Source: Microbacterium sp. zg-Y1090 (lineage in GTDB: Bacteria; Actinomycetota; Actinomycetes; Actinomycetales; Microbacteriaceae). Taken from it: 64,000 bases of DNA. Positions 9,124 to 16,224 of this stretch are shown here, piece after piece. Numbering within the stretch: the stretch's first letter is position 1; every line of letters starts with the position of its first letter. The notes under the pieces were generated by a model that saw only the letters and a list, made by a program, of their open reading frames with translations, was not told the DNA's origin and ran no database searches. The position numbers and the translations under genes are program-made. The stretch lies in the NCBI RefSeq assembly GCF_030246945.1, contig NZ_CP126742.1, positions 310,001-374,000 on the forward strand, in the 5' to 3' direction.

Positions 9124-9866
9124 TGCGTCACCGTCCAGCCGCCGTCCACCGGCAGGAGCACGCCGTTGATGTATCCGGCGATCGGCGACAGCAGGAACAG
9201 CGTCGCGTAGGCGATGTCGTCTGCTGCCGCCATGCGCCGCAGCGGAATGCGCTCGAGCACACGATGGCCCATCTCGCTCGCGGCGAAGTCCGCCAGCCGA
9301 GGGGTGTCCGTCATCCCGGGCGCCACGGCGTTGCTGCGGAACTGCCCGCCCCGGTGTGCGGCGAGATGCCGGACGTAGCCGGTCAGGGCGGCCTTCGACG
9401 CGGAGTACCAGTCGCTGTCCGTGCCCACGAGGTTGCCTGCGACGGATGCCGTGACCACCATGGCGGCGCCCGGACCAGGGTCGGTGCCGGCCCACGCCTC
9501 GGTCATCAGTCGCACGCTGCCCACGCTGATCCGCAGTGCGTCGTCGAAGGGGAGGGCGGAGCGGGATGCGGGGCCCGCGTTGTTGTGCAGGTAGCGCACG
9601 GGGCCGACGGCGTTGACGGCGGCGGCGACGCCGGCCTCGACCACCGCGCGATCGGACACGTCGCCGACCCAGGTGTGCACCCGCGCGCCGCCGGCATCGC
9701 GGATCAGCGTGGCCGTCTGCTCCAGTCCTTCCGCGCTCAGGTCCCACAGGCTGGTGGCCAGCCCCATCTGCGCCGCGCGCAGGGCGGTGGCGCGGCCGAT
9801 GCCGCTCCCCGCGCCGGTGATGAGGATCGCCCCGTCGGAGGGGAAGCCCAGATCGATCGCAGTCAT
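9120..9866 (-). CDS. SDR family oxidoreductase
   Basis: Short-chain dehydrogenase of 248 residues with TGAGSGIGRA, LHNNAG, the Ser-Tyr-Lys set in TASVAGNLVGTDSDWYSASK and a final VDGGWT. ATG at 9866 follows AAGGAGA; a KstR2-type site lies 14 bp upstream. It is the first gene of the operon SDR-thioesterase-NTF2-MFS. It probably oxidises a hydroxyacyl-CoA or a ring alcohol; the coupling to a CoA thioesterase favours an acyl-CoA substrate, but this is inference. Confidence 0.85.
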   Translation of the reverse strand: MTAIDLGFPSDGAILITGAGSGIGRATALRAAQMGLATSLWDLSAEGLEQTATLIRDAGGARVHTWVGDVSDRAVVEAGVAAAVNAVGPVRYLHNNAGPASRSALPFDDALRISVGSVRLMTEAWAGTDPGPGAAMVVTASVAGNLVGTDSDWYSASKAALTGYVRHLAAHRGGQFRSNAVAPGMTDTPRLADFAASEMGHRVLERIPLRRMAAADDIAYATLFLLSPIAGYINGVLLPVDGGWTVTQ

Positions 9867-9880
9867 CTCGTCTCCTTTGA

Positions 9881-9900
9881 CCAAGCACTTGCTTGCTGAT
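9881..9900. promoter_or_regulatory. KstR2-type operator, site 3
   Basis: CCAAGCACTTGCTTGCTGAT. The left half is strong, the right half weak. It lies just upstream of the ribosome binding site of the SDR-thioesterase-NTF2-MFS operon, so a bound repressor would cover the transcription start region. Confidence 0.6.
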
Positions 9901-9936
9901 CACAGTAGCGATCAACCGCCCGCGCCGCCATCACGC

Positions 9937-11538
9937 TCACCGGGTGCTGAGGATGAATCCGCGGTACCCCTCGGCGGCGACCTGGTCCGCGCGGTCGATA
10001 TAGGCGCGGAATCCACCGATGTACGGCAGGAAGCCCCGGGCCTTGCCCTCGATGTTCGACCCGGTGTACCACGAAGGTGCCGAGCCGAAGAGGGTGCGGT
10101 CCGCCAGTTCCAGCGAATGCTCGGTCCACGCGGTCGCCGCGTCGGCGCGTGCCTCGGCCGAAGTCAGCCCTTCGGCCCGGCAGTGGTCGATGAGGCGCAG
10201 CGCGTACTCGCCCTGCTGCTCCGAGGTCAAGGCCATGTTCGACAGCACGCTCGGACTGCCGGGGCCGTTGAGGACGAGCAGGTTGGGGAAGCCGGGCAGG
10301 CCGATGCCGAGGTAGGTGACGGGGAATCCCTGCCATTCGTCCCGGAGGGAGCGGTCGTCCCTGCCGCGGATGTCCATCGCCGTCAGGGCTCCGGTCATCG
10401 CGTCGAAGCCCGTGGCGTAGACGATGGCATCGTGCTCCCGCAGCCCCGTCGCGGTGCGGATGCCTGTCGGATCCACCGCGACGAGGGGATCCTCGCGCAG
10501 GTTCACCAGGCGCACGTGGGGGAGCGTGAACGTCTCGTAGTAGGAGCTGTCGGTGCAGATCCGCTTGGTGCCCAGAGGATGGTCCGTCGGGGTGAGGGCG
10601 GCGCGCACGTGCGGGTCGGGAACGCGCTCGGCGAGCTTGCGCTCGAAGAACTCGCGCGCCGCGTCGTTGATCCTCGGCTCGACCGTCAGTCCCTGGAAGG
10701 CTTTGGCGAACAGCACGCCACCGCGCCGCCAGCTCTCCTCGAAGACGGCCTCGCGCTCGGCGAGGGTGGCCTCGTCGAAGGGGACGGGATGGCTCGTCCA
10801 CGGCGAGCCGGCGCTCCCGTTCCACGACAGCTCGCGCCGGCGGCGGAGGTTCTGCTGCTGCCGATCCCATTCGTCGTCGTCGATCGGGTGGTTGAACGCC
10901 GGAATGCTGTAGTTCGCGCTGCGCTGGTAGACGACCACCTCGGCGGCTGTGGCGGCGATGAGCGGGATCGCCTGGACCCCGGATGACCCGGTGCCGATCA
11001 CGGCCACGCGCTTGCCGGTGAAGTCGACCTGCCGGTGGGGCCAGGCCGAGGTCTGCAGCACCTCGCCGGTGAACGAGTCGCGACCCGGGATGTCCGGCAG
11101 CTGGGGCTGGGACAGTCCGCCGGCGGCCATCACAAGCCACCGCGCGGACGCGGTCAGTCCGTTCTGCGTGCGCACGGTCCATCGGTGGGCCGCCTCGTCC
11201 CACGTGGCGCCGGCGACGCGCTCGCCGAAGCGGTAGTGACGCCGGACGTCGAAGCGGTCGGCGACGTGGGAGAGGTACTCGAGGATCTCGGGCTGGGTCG
11301 CATACCGCTCGCGCCACCGCCATTCGCGCTGCAGCTCGTCGTCGAACGAGTAGGAATAGTCGATGCTCTCCACGTCGCAGCGCGCACCCGGGTAGCGGTT
11401 CCAGTACCAGGTCCCGCCCACATCGTCGCCTGCTTCGATGCCGAGGATGTCGAGGCCGCGCCGCGCGGCGTGGATCGTCGTGTACATGCCGGCGAAGCCG
11501 GCTCCCACGACGATGAGGTCGTGCTCGGTGGTGGTCAT
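9937..11538 (-). CDS. Baeyer-Villiger-type flavin monooxygenase
   Basis: An FAD/NADPH monooxygenase of 533 residues that would insert oxygen next to a ketone to give an ester or lactone. It has two Rossmann motifs (VVGAGFAGM near 10 and VIGTGSSGV near 180), the GGTWYWNRYPGARCDVES block, and KRICTDSSYYETF, which contains the conserved active-site Arg. The Baeyer-Villiger fingerprint FxGxxxHxxxW reads FTGEVLQTSAW at residues 156-166, so the His is replaced by Gln162. ATG at 11538 overlaps the TGA of the upstream esterase gene and follows AAAGGA. A monooxygenase plus esterase pair is the usual way to open a cyclic ketone. Confidence 0.85.
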   Translation of the reverse strand: MTTTEHDLIVVGAGFAGMYTTIHAARRGLDILGIEAGDDVGGTWYWNRYPGARCDVESIDYSYSFDDELQREWRWRERYATQPEILEYLSHVADRFDVRRHYRFGERVAGATWDEAAHRWTVRTQNGLTASARWLVMAAGGLSQPQLPDIPGRDSFTGEVLQTSAWPHRQVDFTGKRVAVIGTGSSGVQAIPLIAATAAEVVVYQRSANYSIPAFNHPIDDDEWDRQQQNLRRRRELSWNGSAGSPWTSHPVPFDEATLAEREAVFEESWRRGGVLFAKAFQGLTVEPRINDAAREFFERKLAERVPDPHVRAALTPTDHPLGTKRICTDSSYYETFTLPHVRLVNLREDPLVAVDPTGIRTATGLREHDAIVYATGFDAMTGALTAMDIRGRDDRSLRDEWQGFPVTYLGIGLPGFPNLLVLNGPGSPSVLSNMALTSEQQGEYALRLIDHCRAEGLTSAEARADAATAWTEHSLELADRTLFGSAPSWYTGSNIEGKARGFLPYIGGFRAYIDRADQVAAEGYRGFILSTR

Positions 11539-12467
11539 CGGTGGTCCTTTGCCGTCGGTGTCGGGAGGGTGCGGATGTCGGCCCACAGCACGTCGAGAGC
11601 GCTCGCTGCAGGAGGGTGGCCTGCGATGGTGAGGAAGCCGTGGAACTGGTCGGGGTAGCGGCGCTCCAGCACGTGATTGCCGGCCAGGCGCAGCTGCGCC
11701 GCATAGGCGGTCCCCTCGTCGCAGAGCGGATCGAGCCCGGCGGTGACCACGATCGAGGATGGCTGCCCTGCCGCGTCGGTGCAGCCCCACGGGGTGGCGG
11801 CGGGACCCGGGGCGGCCGGGTCGGCATCGGGGCCGAGGTAGCTGCGCCAGTAGTAGGACAGGAGCGCCGAGGTGACGAAGTAGCCCTGCCCGCGCGTGAC
11901 ATGACTCGCCGAGCTCATGGTGGGATCGAGGAAGGGGTACAGCAGCACCTGCCCCACGACAGGCGAGTCGCCGCGATCGCGCAGCGCCCTGGTGGCGAGG
12001 GCCGCGAGGGTGGCGCCGGAGCTGTCACCGGCGAGGATCACTCCATCGCCCGCCAAGCCGGTGCGGCGCGACCAGTCGACCGCGGCCACGATGTCGTCGC
12101 GCGCCGCCGGCGGGCGGTGCTCCGGCGACAGGCGGTAGCCGACGGAGACGACGACGGAGCCGGTGCCCTTGGCCCATCTCCGGCAGAACCCGTCGTGGCT
12201 CGCGATGGAGCCGTGCAGGAAGCCCCCGCCGTGCGCGTACACCGTCACCGGCGCGCCCGGCCGCGGAGCGCGCGGGCGGTAGACCCGCACCGGAACACGG
12301 TGCCCTCCGGCATCCACCTCGGCGTCGGCGGTCGATTCGACGTCGTCGAGATTGTCGGCGGGGCGGACCCGCGCGTCCACCACCTCGCGCGCACGGTGCG
12401 GCTCGAGCGCCGTGATGTCGGGGAAGCCCTCGTTCAGCAGGGCGAGCATGCGCTGGGTCGCGTCCAA
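11535..12467 (-). CDS. Alpha/beta hydrolase fold-3 (hormone-sensitive lipase-type) esterase
   Basis: A 310-residue carboxylesterase of the HSL family. It has the oxyanion motif HGGGF, the nucleophile elbow GDSSG, the acid in GLDPLCDEG and the base His in QFHGF. TTG at 12467 is preferred because AAGGGAG lies 6 nt upstream; the first ATG is 6 codons inside. It is the first gene of the two-gene operon with the Baeyer-Villiger enzyme, so it probably hydrolyses the ester or lactone that enzyme makes. It is divergent from the PadR gene, with a perfect inverted repeat in the spacer. Confidence 0.85.
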   Translation of the reverse strand: MDATQRMLALLNEGFPDITALEPHRAREVVDARVRPADNLDDVESTADAEVDAGGHRVPVRVYRPRAPRPGAPVTVYAHGGGFLHGSIASHDGFCRRWAKGTGSVVVSVGYRLSPEHRPPAARDDIVAAVDWSRRTGLAGDGVILAGDSSGATLAALATRALRDRGDSPVVGQVLLYPFLDPTMSSASHVTRGQGYFVTSALLSYYWRSYLGPDADPAAPGPAATPWGCTDAAGQPSSIVVTAGLDPLCDEGTAYAAQLRLAGNHVLERRYPDQFHGFLTIAGHPPAASALDVLWADIRTLPTPTAKDHR

Positions 12468-12495
12468 TACGATCTCCCTTGATCGGTGACAAAGG

Positions 12496-12512
12496 TATGA
12501 CTAACAGTCATA
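12496..12512. promoter_or_regulatory. Inverted repeat, candidate PadR operator
   Basis: TATGACT-AAC-AGTCATA is a perfect 7-bp inverted repeat with a 3-bp centre in the spacer between the esterase/monooxygenase operon and the PadR gene. PadR proteins usually bind ATGT-n8-ACAT-like dyads beside their own gene. On the minus strand the dyad falls between a CTGACT and a CATACC that could be the -35 and -10 boxes of the esterase promoter. Confidence 0.6.
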
Positions 12513-12552
12513 CTCAAGTCAGGAATATGGCACGCGATGCCGAGGGGGTCAA

Positions 12553-13128
12553 GTGGAGCGGGACGCGAGTGCGCCGCGAGCGCCGATGAATCTGCCCGCG
12601 ACCTCATGGGCGGTGCTGGGAATCCTGTCGTTCGACGCCCCGCTCTCGGGGTACGACATCAAGCGGTGGGCCGACCAGAGTCTGGCCTTCTTCTACTGGG
12701 CCCCCTCGCAGAGCCAGATCTACACAGAGCTGCGCCGTCTGGAGTCGCTGGGGCTGGCCGGGTCGCGCATCGAGCAGACGCATGCGGCCAAGAGTCGGCG
12801 CATCTACGAGATCACCGACCTCGGCAGGGCGAACATGGCGGCATGGATGCAAGAGGTCCCGGCCGACCCGGTGGTCCTGAAGCACTCGCATGTGCTGCGG
12901 CTGTGGGCCGCGCACAACGGCAGCCTCGACGCCCTGCGTGCGGAACTCCTCGAATACCGCGAATCAGTCCTGCGCACGGCGCAGGCGGCTGGGGATCACG
13001 CGCACGGGGCGCAGCGCGAGCCCTCCTGGGCCTACTCGCAGATCGCCCTGGAGTGGTCGGAGCGGTTCTACCTCGACGAGGCGGCCCGCATCGACTGGCT
13101 CATCGAGCGGCTGCGCGGCGTGGGCTGA
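12553..13128 (+). CDS. PadR family transcriptional regulator
   Basis: A 191-residue PadR protein: winged helix in residues 15-90 (ATSWAVLGILSFDAPLSGYDIKRWAD, then SQIYTELRRLESLGLAGSR), then a helical C-terminal dimerisation part. GTG at 12553 with upstream GAGGGG is chosen; an ATG 11 codons later has no ribosome binding site. PadR proteins are mostly repressors released by phenolic or hydrophobic ligands. Its position, divergent from the esterase/Baeyer-Villiger operon and with a dyad between, suggests it controls that operon, the only one in the island without a KstR2-type site. Confidence 0.85.
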   Translation: MERDASAPRAPMNLPATSWAVLGILSFDAPLSGYDIKRWADQSLAFFYWAPSQSQIYTELRRLESLGLAGSRIEQTHAAKSRRIYEITDLGRANMAAWMQEVPADPVVLKHSHVLRLWAAHNGSLDALRAELLEYRESVLRTAQAAGDHAHGAQREPSWAYSQIALEWSERFYLDEAARIDWLIERLRGVG

Positions 13129-13143
13129 GTCGCCGCCGAGGTT

Positions 13144-13914
13144 TCAGACTCCGTAGCCGCCGTCGACGTCGAGCTTCTGGCCGGTGATGAACCCTGCGCG
13201 CGGCGACGCCAGGAAGGCCACCGCCTCGGCGATGTCGTCCGCCGTGCCGAAGCGGCGCAGCGGGATGTGCGACATCGCGGCGTCCAGGGCGCGCTCGTCG
13301 AGATCTCCGGAGGCCATGAGGCGGGCGGACATGCCGTCCCAGAGCATGCCCGGGCCGACGCTGTTGACCCGCACGCCGAATCGGCCCTCCTCGGCGGCGA
13401 GGCCGCGTGCGAGCGCTTCGACCCCGCCCTTGGGCGCGGCCGACAGGCCGTCGCGCACGGGGTAGCGGCGGGTGGCGGCGCTGGTGACGACGGTGAGCGA
13501 GCCGGAGGCCTCGCGGAGCGCGGGGAGGAATGCCCGGGCGACGGCGAAGAAGCCCACCAGATCGTCGTCGACCTGCTGTGCGAACTGCTCGACGGACACC
13601 TTCGACAGATGCACCATCGGCACGTGCGGCCCAGCGGCGTGCACAACGGTATGCACTCGGCCGTGCCGCTGCGCCAGCTCTGTGGCGAGGGAGGTCGTCG
13701 CGCGCTCGTCGCGCACGTCGAGCGGGTGGGCTGTGGCCAGGTCGCCCAGCTCGGCGATCAGCGCTTCCGGCGTGCTGCGACGGTAGGTCACGGCGACGCG
13801 GATGCCGTCGGCGACGAGCCGTCGGGCGATCGCGGATCCGATCCCGCCGGTGCCGCCGGTGACGACGGCGACACCCTCGGGGGCGGTGGGCTGCGCTGGT
13901 GAAGTCGTGGGCAT
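13144..13914 (-). CDS. SDR family protein with altered active site
   Basis: A 256-residue SDR-fold protein with an intact cofactor motif (TGGTGGIGSA) and VDGGYG at the end, resembling the FabG/enoyl reductase group. The catalytic Tyr is missing: counting 13 residues from Ser145 reaches Ser158 in GLSAAPKGG, with Lys162 kept. It may be a reductase that works without the Tyr, as in some enoyl reductases and dienoyl reductases, or a non-enzymatic partner. ATG at 13914 has no clear ribosome binding site, but a TAGATT box ends 6 nt before it, so it is probably leaderless. It is convergent with the PadR gene. Confidence 0.75.
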   Translation of the reverse strand: MPTTSPAQPTAPEGVAVVTGGTGGIGSAIARRLVADGIRVAVTYRRSTPEALIAELGDLATAHPLDVRDERATTSLATELAQRHGRVHTVVHAAGPHVPMVHLSKVSVEQFAQQVDDDLVGFFAVARAFLPALREASGSLTVVTSAATRRYPVRDGLSAAPKGGVEALARGLAAEEGRFGVRVNSVGPGMLWDGMSARLMASGDLDERALDAAMSHIPLRRFGTADDIAEAVAFLASPRAGFITGQKLDVDGGYGV

Positions 13915-13946
13915 GACCGGAATCTAACAGCGATGCGGAGAACCCA

Positions 13947-13966
13947 CCAAGCAATTGTTCGGTAAT
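13947..13966. promoter_or_regulatory. KstR2-type operator, site 4
   Basis: CCAAGCAATTGTTCGGTAAT. The left half matches well, the right half is degenerate. It overlaps the -35 region of the leftward SDR promoter (TTGGTG about 17 bp from TAGATT). Confidence 0.5.
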
Positions 13967-13997
13967 GTATTGAACGCGCCGAGGGCCCTGTGCTTTA

Positions 13998-14017
13998 CTA
14001 AGCAAGCGTTTGGTCGC
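13998..14017. promoter_or_regulatory. KstR2-type operator, site 5
   Basis: CTAAGCAAGCGTTTGGTCGC, about 16 of 20 to the consensus, 32 bp before the start of the ABC importer operon. It suggests substrate uptake is switched together with ring degradation. Confidence 0.65.
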
Positions 14018-14049
14018 TACCCGTACTCAATGACGAGAAGGACACTCTC

Positions 14050-15261
14050 ATGCGTCTCAGCAGAATCGCAGCAGTCGCCGCGGGCGTCGCTGTATCCACC
14101 CTGGTCCTCGCCGGATGCGCCGGGGACGCATCCCCCGCCGCAGAGACCACCGACGACGGCCCTGTGCGCGTCGTGGTGCTCGGCGGCATCGGAGCCGAGG
14201 GCATCCTGGCCGACAACGCCACCACCGCGGTCACCGCGGCGCTGGCATCGGTGGATGCCGTCAACGAGATGGGCGGCATCCTCGACCGGGAGGTGGTCAT
14301 CGAGGTCATCGACGACACCGCAGATCCCACCGTGGCCGTGACGAAGCTGCGCGAGCTCTTCGCGAGTGACGAGAAGCCGCACTTCGTCATGAACTCGGGT
14401 CCGTCGACGATCACCGAGGCCATGCTGCCGATCCTGACGCAGAACAAGGTGGTGTCGTTCAACATCGGCCCGACCGAGACCTCCGGCGACCCCACGGTGT
14501 ACCCGTACAGCTTCAACCTCTCCGCGTCGGTGCCCGACTACATCCACTCCTTCGTCACCGAGCTCGATGACAAGGGCTACGAGGACATCGCGATCCTGCA
14601 CGGCTCCAGCGCCTACGGCGAGTCCTTCGGAGCCATGGCCGAGAAGATCTTCACCGAAGAAGGCTTCACCGTCACCGACATGGAGGGCTTCGACAACGCG
14701 GCTCTGGACATGACCGCTCAGCTCGAGGCGCTGCGTCAGTCTGACCCCGACGCCCTCGTCCTCGACGCCTACGGTGCACCGCTGGGCTACGTGCTGCAGG
14801 GTCTGGACAAGCTCGGCTGGGACGTTCCGGTGATCGGCAACTCCTCTGTCGCGGCGACCGGTCTGATCGCCACGGAGCCGCCGGCGGGCGTGCTGGGCAC
14901 GCCCCAGGTGGCCAACCTGACGATGCAGGTCTACACGAGCACCCAGTTCGACCCGAATGACACGACGGTCAACGAGGCCGTCGAGCGCATGCTCGCCGCC
15001 GGCGACATCAAGTCGTCGCTGATTCTCGCCTACAACTACGACTCCATGCTGCTGATCAAGGCCGCGGCCGAGGCGGCGGGATCGCTGGACCCGGACGAGA
15101 TCGTGAAGGCCCTGGTCGACCCTGAGGTGCAGGCGGAGACCCAGACGGCGATCCTGGGCAACTACGCGTTCACCGCCGACGAGCACAGCCCGCACGTGGC
15201 TCCCTCGGACTTCAAGTTCATCCCGCCGGGCAAGCTCGTCAACGGCCAGTACCAGCCGTAA
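14050..15261 (+). CDS. Liv-type ABC transporter substrate-binding lipoprotein
   Basis: A 403-residue periplasmic-binding protein (Leu/Ile/Val-binding type, Peripla_BP_6) with a lipoprotein signal: MRLSR, a hydrophobic stretch and the lipobox LAGC (Cys at about residue 22), which anchors it to the outer face of the membrane. Typical body: GGIGAEGILADNATTAVTAALASVDAVNEMGGILDR. ATG at 14050 follows GAGAAGGA. In catabolic islands such proteins bind aromatic, steroid or terpenoid acids rather than amino acids; the operator in front supports this here. The ligand is unknown. It is the first gene of a four-gene importer operon. Confidence 0.9.
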   Translation: MRLSRIAAVAAGVAVSTLVLAGCAGDASPAAETTDDGPVRVVVLGGIGAEGILADNATTAVTAALASVDAVNEMGGILDREVVIEVIDDTADPTVAVTKLRELFASDEKPHFVMNSGPSTITEAMLPILTQNKVVSFNIGPTETSGDPTVYPYSFNLSASVPDYIHSFVTELDDKGYEDIAILHGSSAYGESFGAMAEKIFTEEGFTVTDMEGFDNAALDMTAQLEALRQSDPDALVLDAYGAPLGYVLQGLDKLGWDVPVIGNSSVAATGLIATEPPAGVLGTPQVANLTMQVYTSTQFDPNDTTVNEAVERMLAAGDIKSSLILAYNYDSMLLIKAAAEAAGSLDPDEIVKALVDPEVQAETQTAILGNYAFTADEHSPHVAPSDFKFIPPGKLVNGQYQP

Positions 15262-15279
15262 CCGGCATCCCGATGGCCG

Positions 15280-15329
15280 CAGCCGTCGAGGGTCGCGGAG
15301 GCTTCGCCCCCGTGCCCCTCGACGGGCTG
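15280..15329 (+). terminator. Stem-loop between binding protein and permease genes
   Basis: CAGCCGTCGAGGG (15280-15292) pairs with CCCTCGACGGGCTG (15316-15329) across a 23-nt loop. There is no T-run, so it is more likely an attenuator or mRNA-stabilising hairpin that keeps binding-protein transcript above permease transcript; it could also be a REP-like element. Confidence 0.4.
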
Positions 15330-15364
15330 CGCTCACCACACTTGAGGGAAGGAACCCGACGCCC

Positions 15365-16222
15365 ATGACCATCATCTGGTCCGGTCTGGCTCTCGGCGCC
15401 GTCTACGCGCTGGTGGCGATCGGCTACAACATCGTCTTCTTGTCTCAGAAGACCTTCAACTTCGCGCAGGCCGCCTTGATGATGCTCGGCGCCTTCCTCG
15501 CCTACATGGGCATCGCCGTCATGGGCCTTCCCTGGTGGATCGTGGGCCTCGCGGCCGGGGTGATCGTCGGGGGGATCGCGGCCCTCGAGGAGCGCGTCGC
15601 GATCCGCCCGGTCAAGGATCCGCACAACCTGCTGGTGACCACTCTCGGCGCCTCGCTGATCATGGAGGGCGTCGCCCAGGTCATCTGGGGTGGCGAGCCC
15701 CGCCGCGTCCCCTTCTTCATGGGCGACCAGGTGCTCGAGGTCTTCGGTGGTCGCGTGTACCCCGTCGAGATCGTGCTGATCGTTCTGGTGATCCTGATCG
15801 TGGTCGCGTTGACGCAGTACGCCAAGCGGAGCATGACCGGGATCGCGCTGTTGGGCATGAGCGAGGATCGTGAGGCCGCGCGGCTGCGGGGCGTGAACGT
15901 GCGCACCTTCGCCATGGTCGCCTTCATCTTCACCGGTGTCCTGGCCGGCATGCTCGGCGTGTTCGTCGGGCCCAAGACCTTCGCCGTCGCGACCCTCGGT
16001 GCCTCGCTCGCGCTCAAGGGCTTCGTCGTCCTCGCCATCGGCGGCTTCGGGTCGCTGTGGGGCGTGCTCGCGGGCGGGCTGATCGTGGGCCTCGCCGAGG
16101 CCTTGTCCAGCCGCTACATCGGCGCCGACTTCGCGAACCTCACGATCTTCGCGATCCTCATCCTCATCCTCATGGTCAAGCCCGGCGGGCTCTTCACCCG
16201 CCGCATGGAAAGGACGGTGTGA
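15365..16222 (+). CDS. Liv-type ABC transporter permease (LivH family)
   Basis: A 285-residue inner-membrane permease with about eight hydrophobic segments, typical of LivH: SGLALGAVYALVAIGYNIVF at the N-terminus and GGFGSLWGVLAGGLIVGLAE near the C-terminus. ATG at 15365 follows GGAAGGAA. It forms the channel together with the LivM half of the next gene. Confidence 0.9.
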   Translation: MTIIWSGLALGAVYALVAIGYNIVFLSQKTFNFAQAALMMLGAFLAYMGIAVMGLPWWIVGLAAGVIVGGIAALEERVAIRPVKDPHNLLVTTLGASLIMEGVAQVIWGGEPRRVPFFMGDQVLEVFGGRVYPVEIVLIVLVILIVVALTQYAKRSMTGIALLGMSEDREAARLRGVNVRTFAMVAFIFTGVLAGMLGVFVGPKTFAVATLGASLALKGFVVLAIGGFGSLWGVLAGGLIVGLAEALSSRYIGADFANLTIFAILILILMVKPGGLFTRRMERTV

Positions 16223-16224
16223 CC

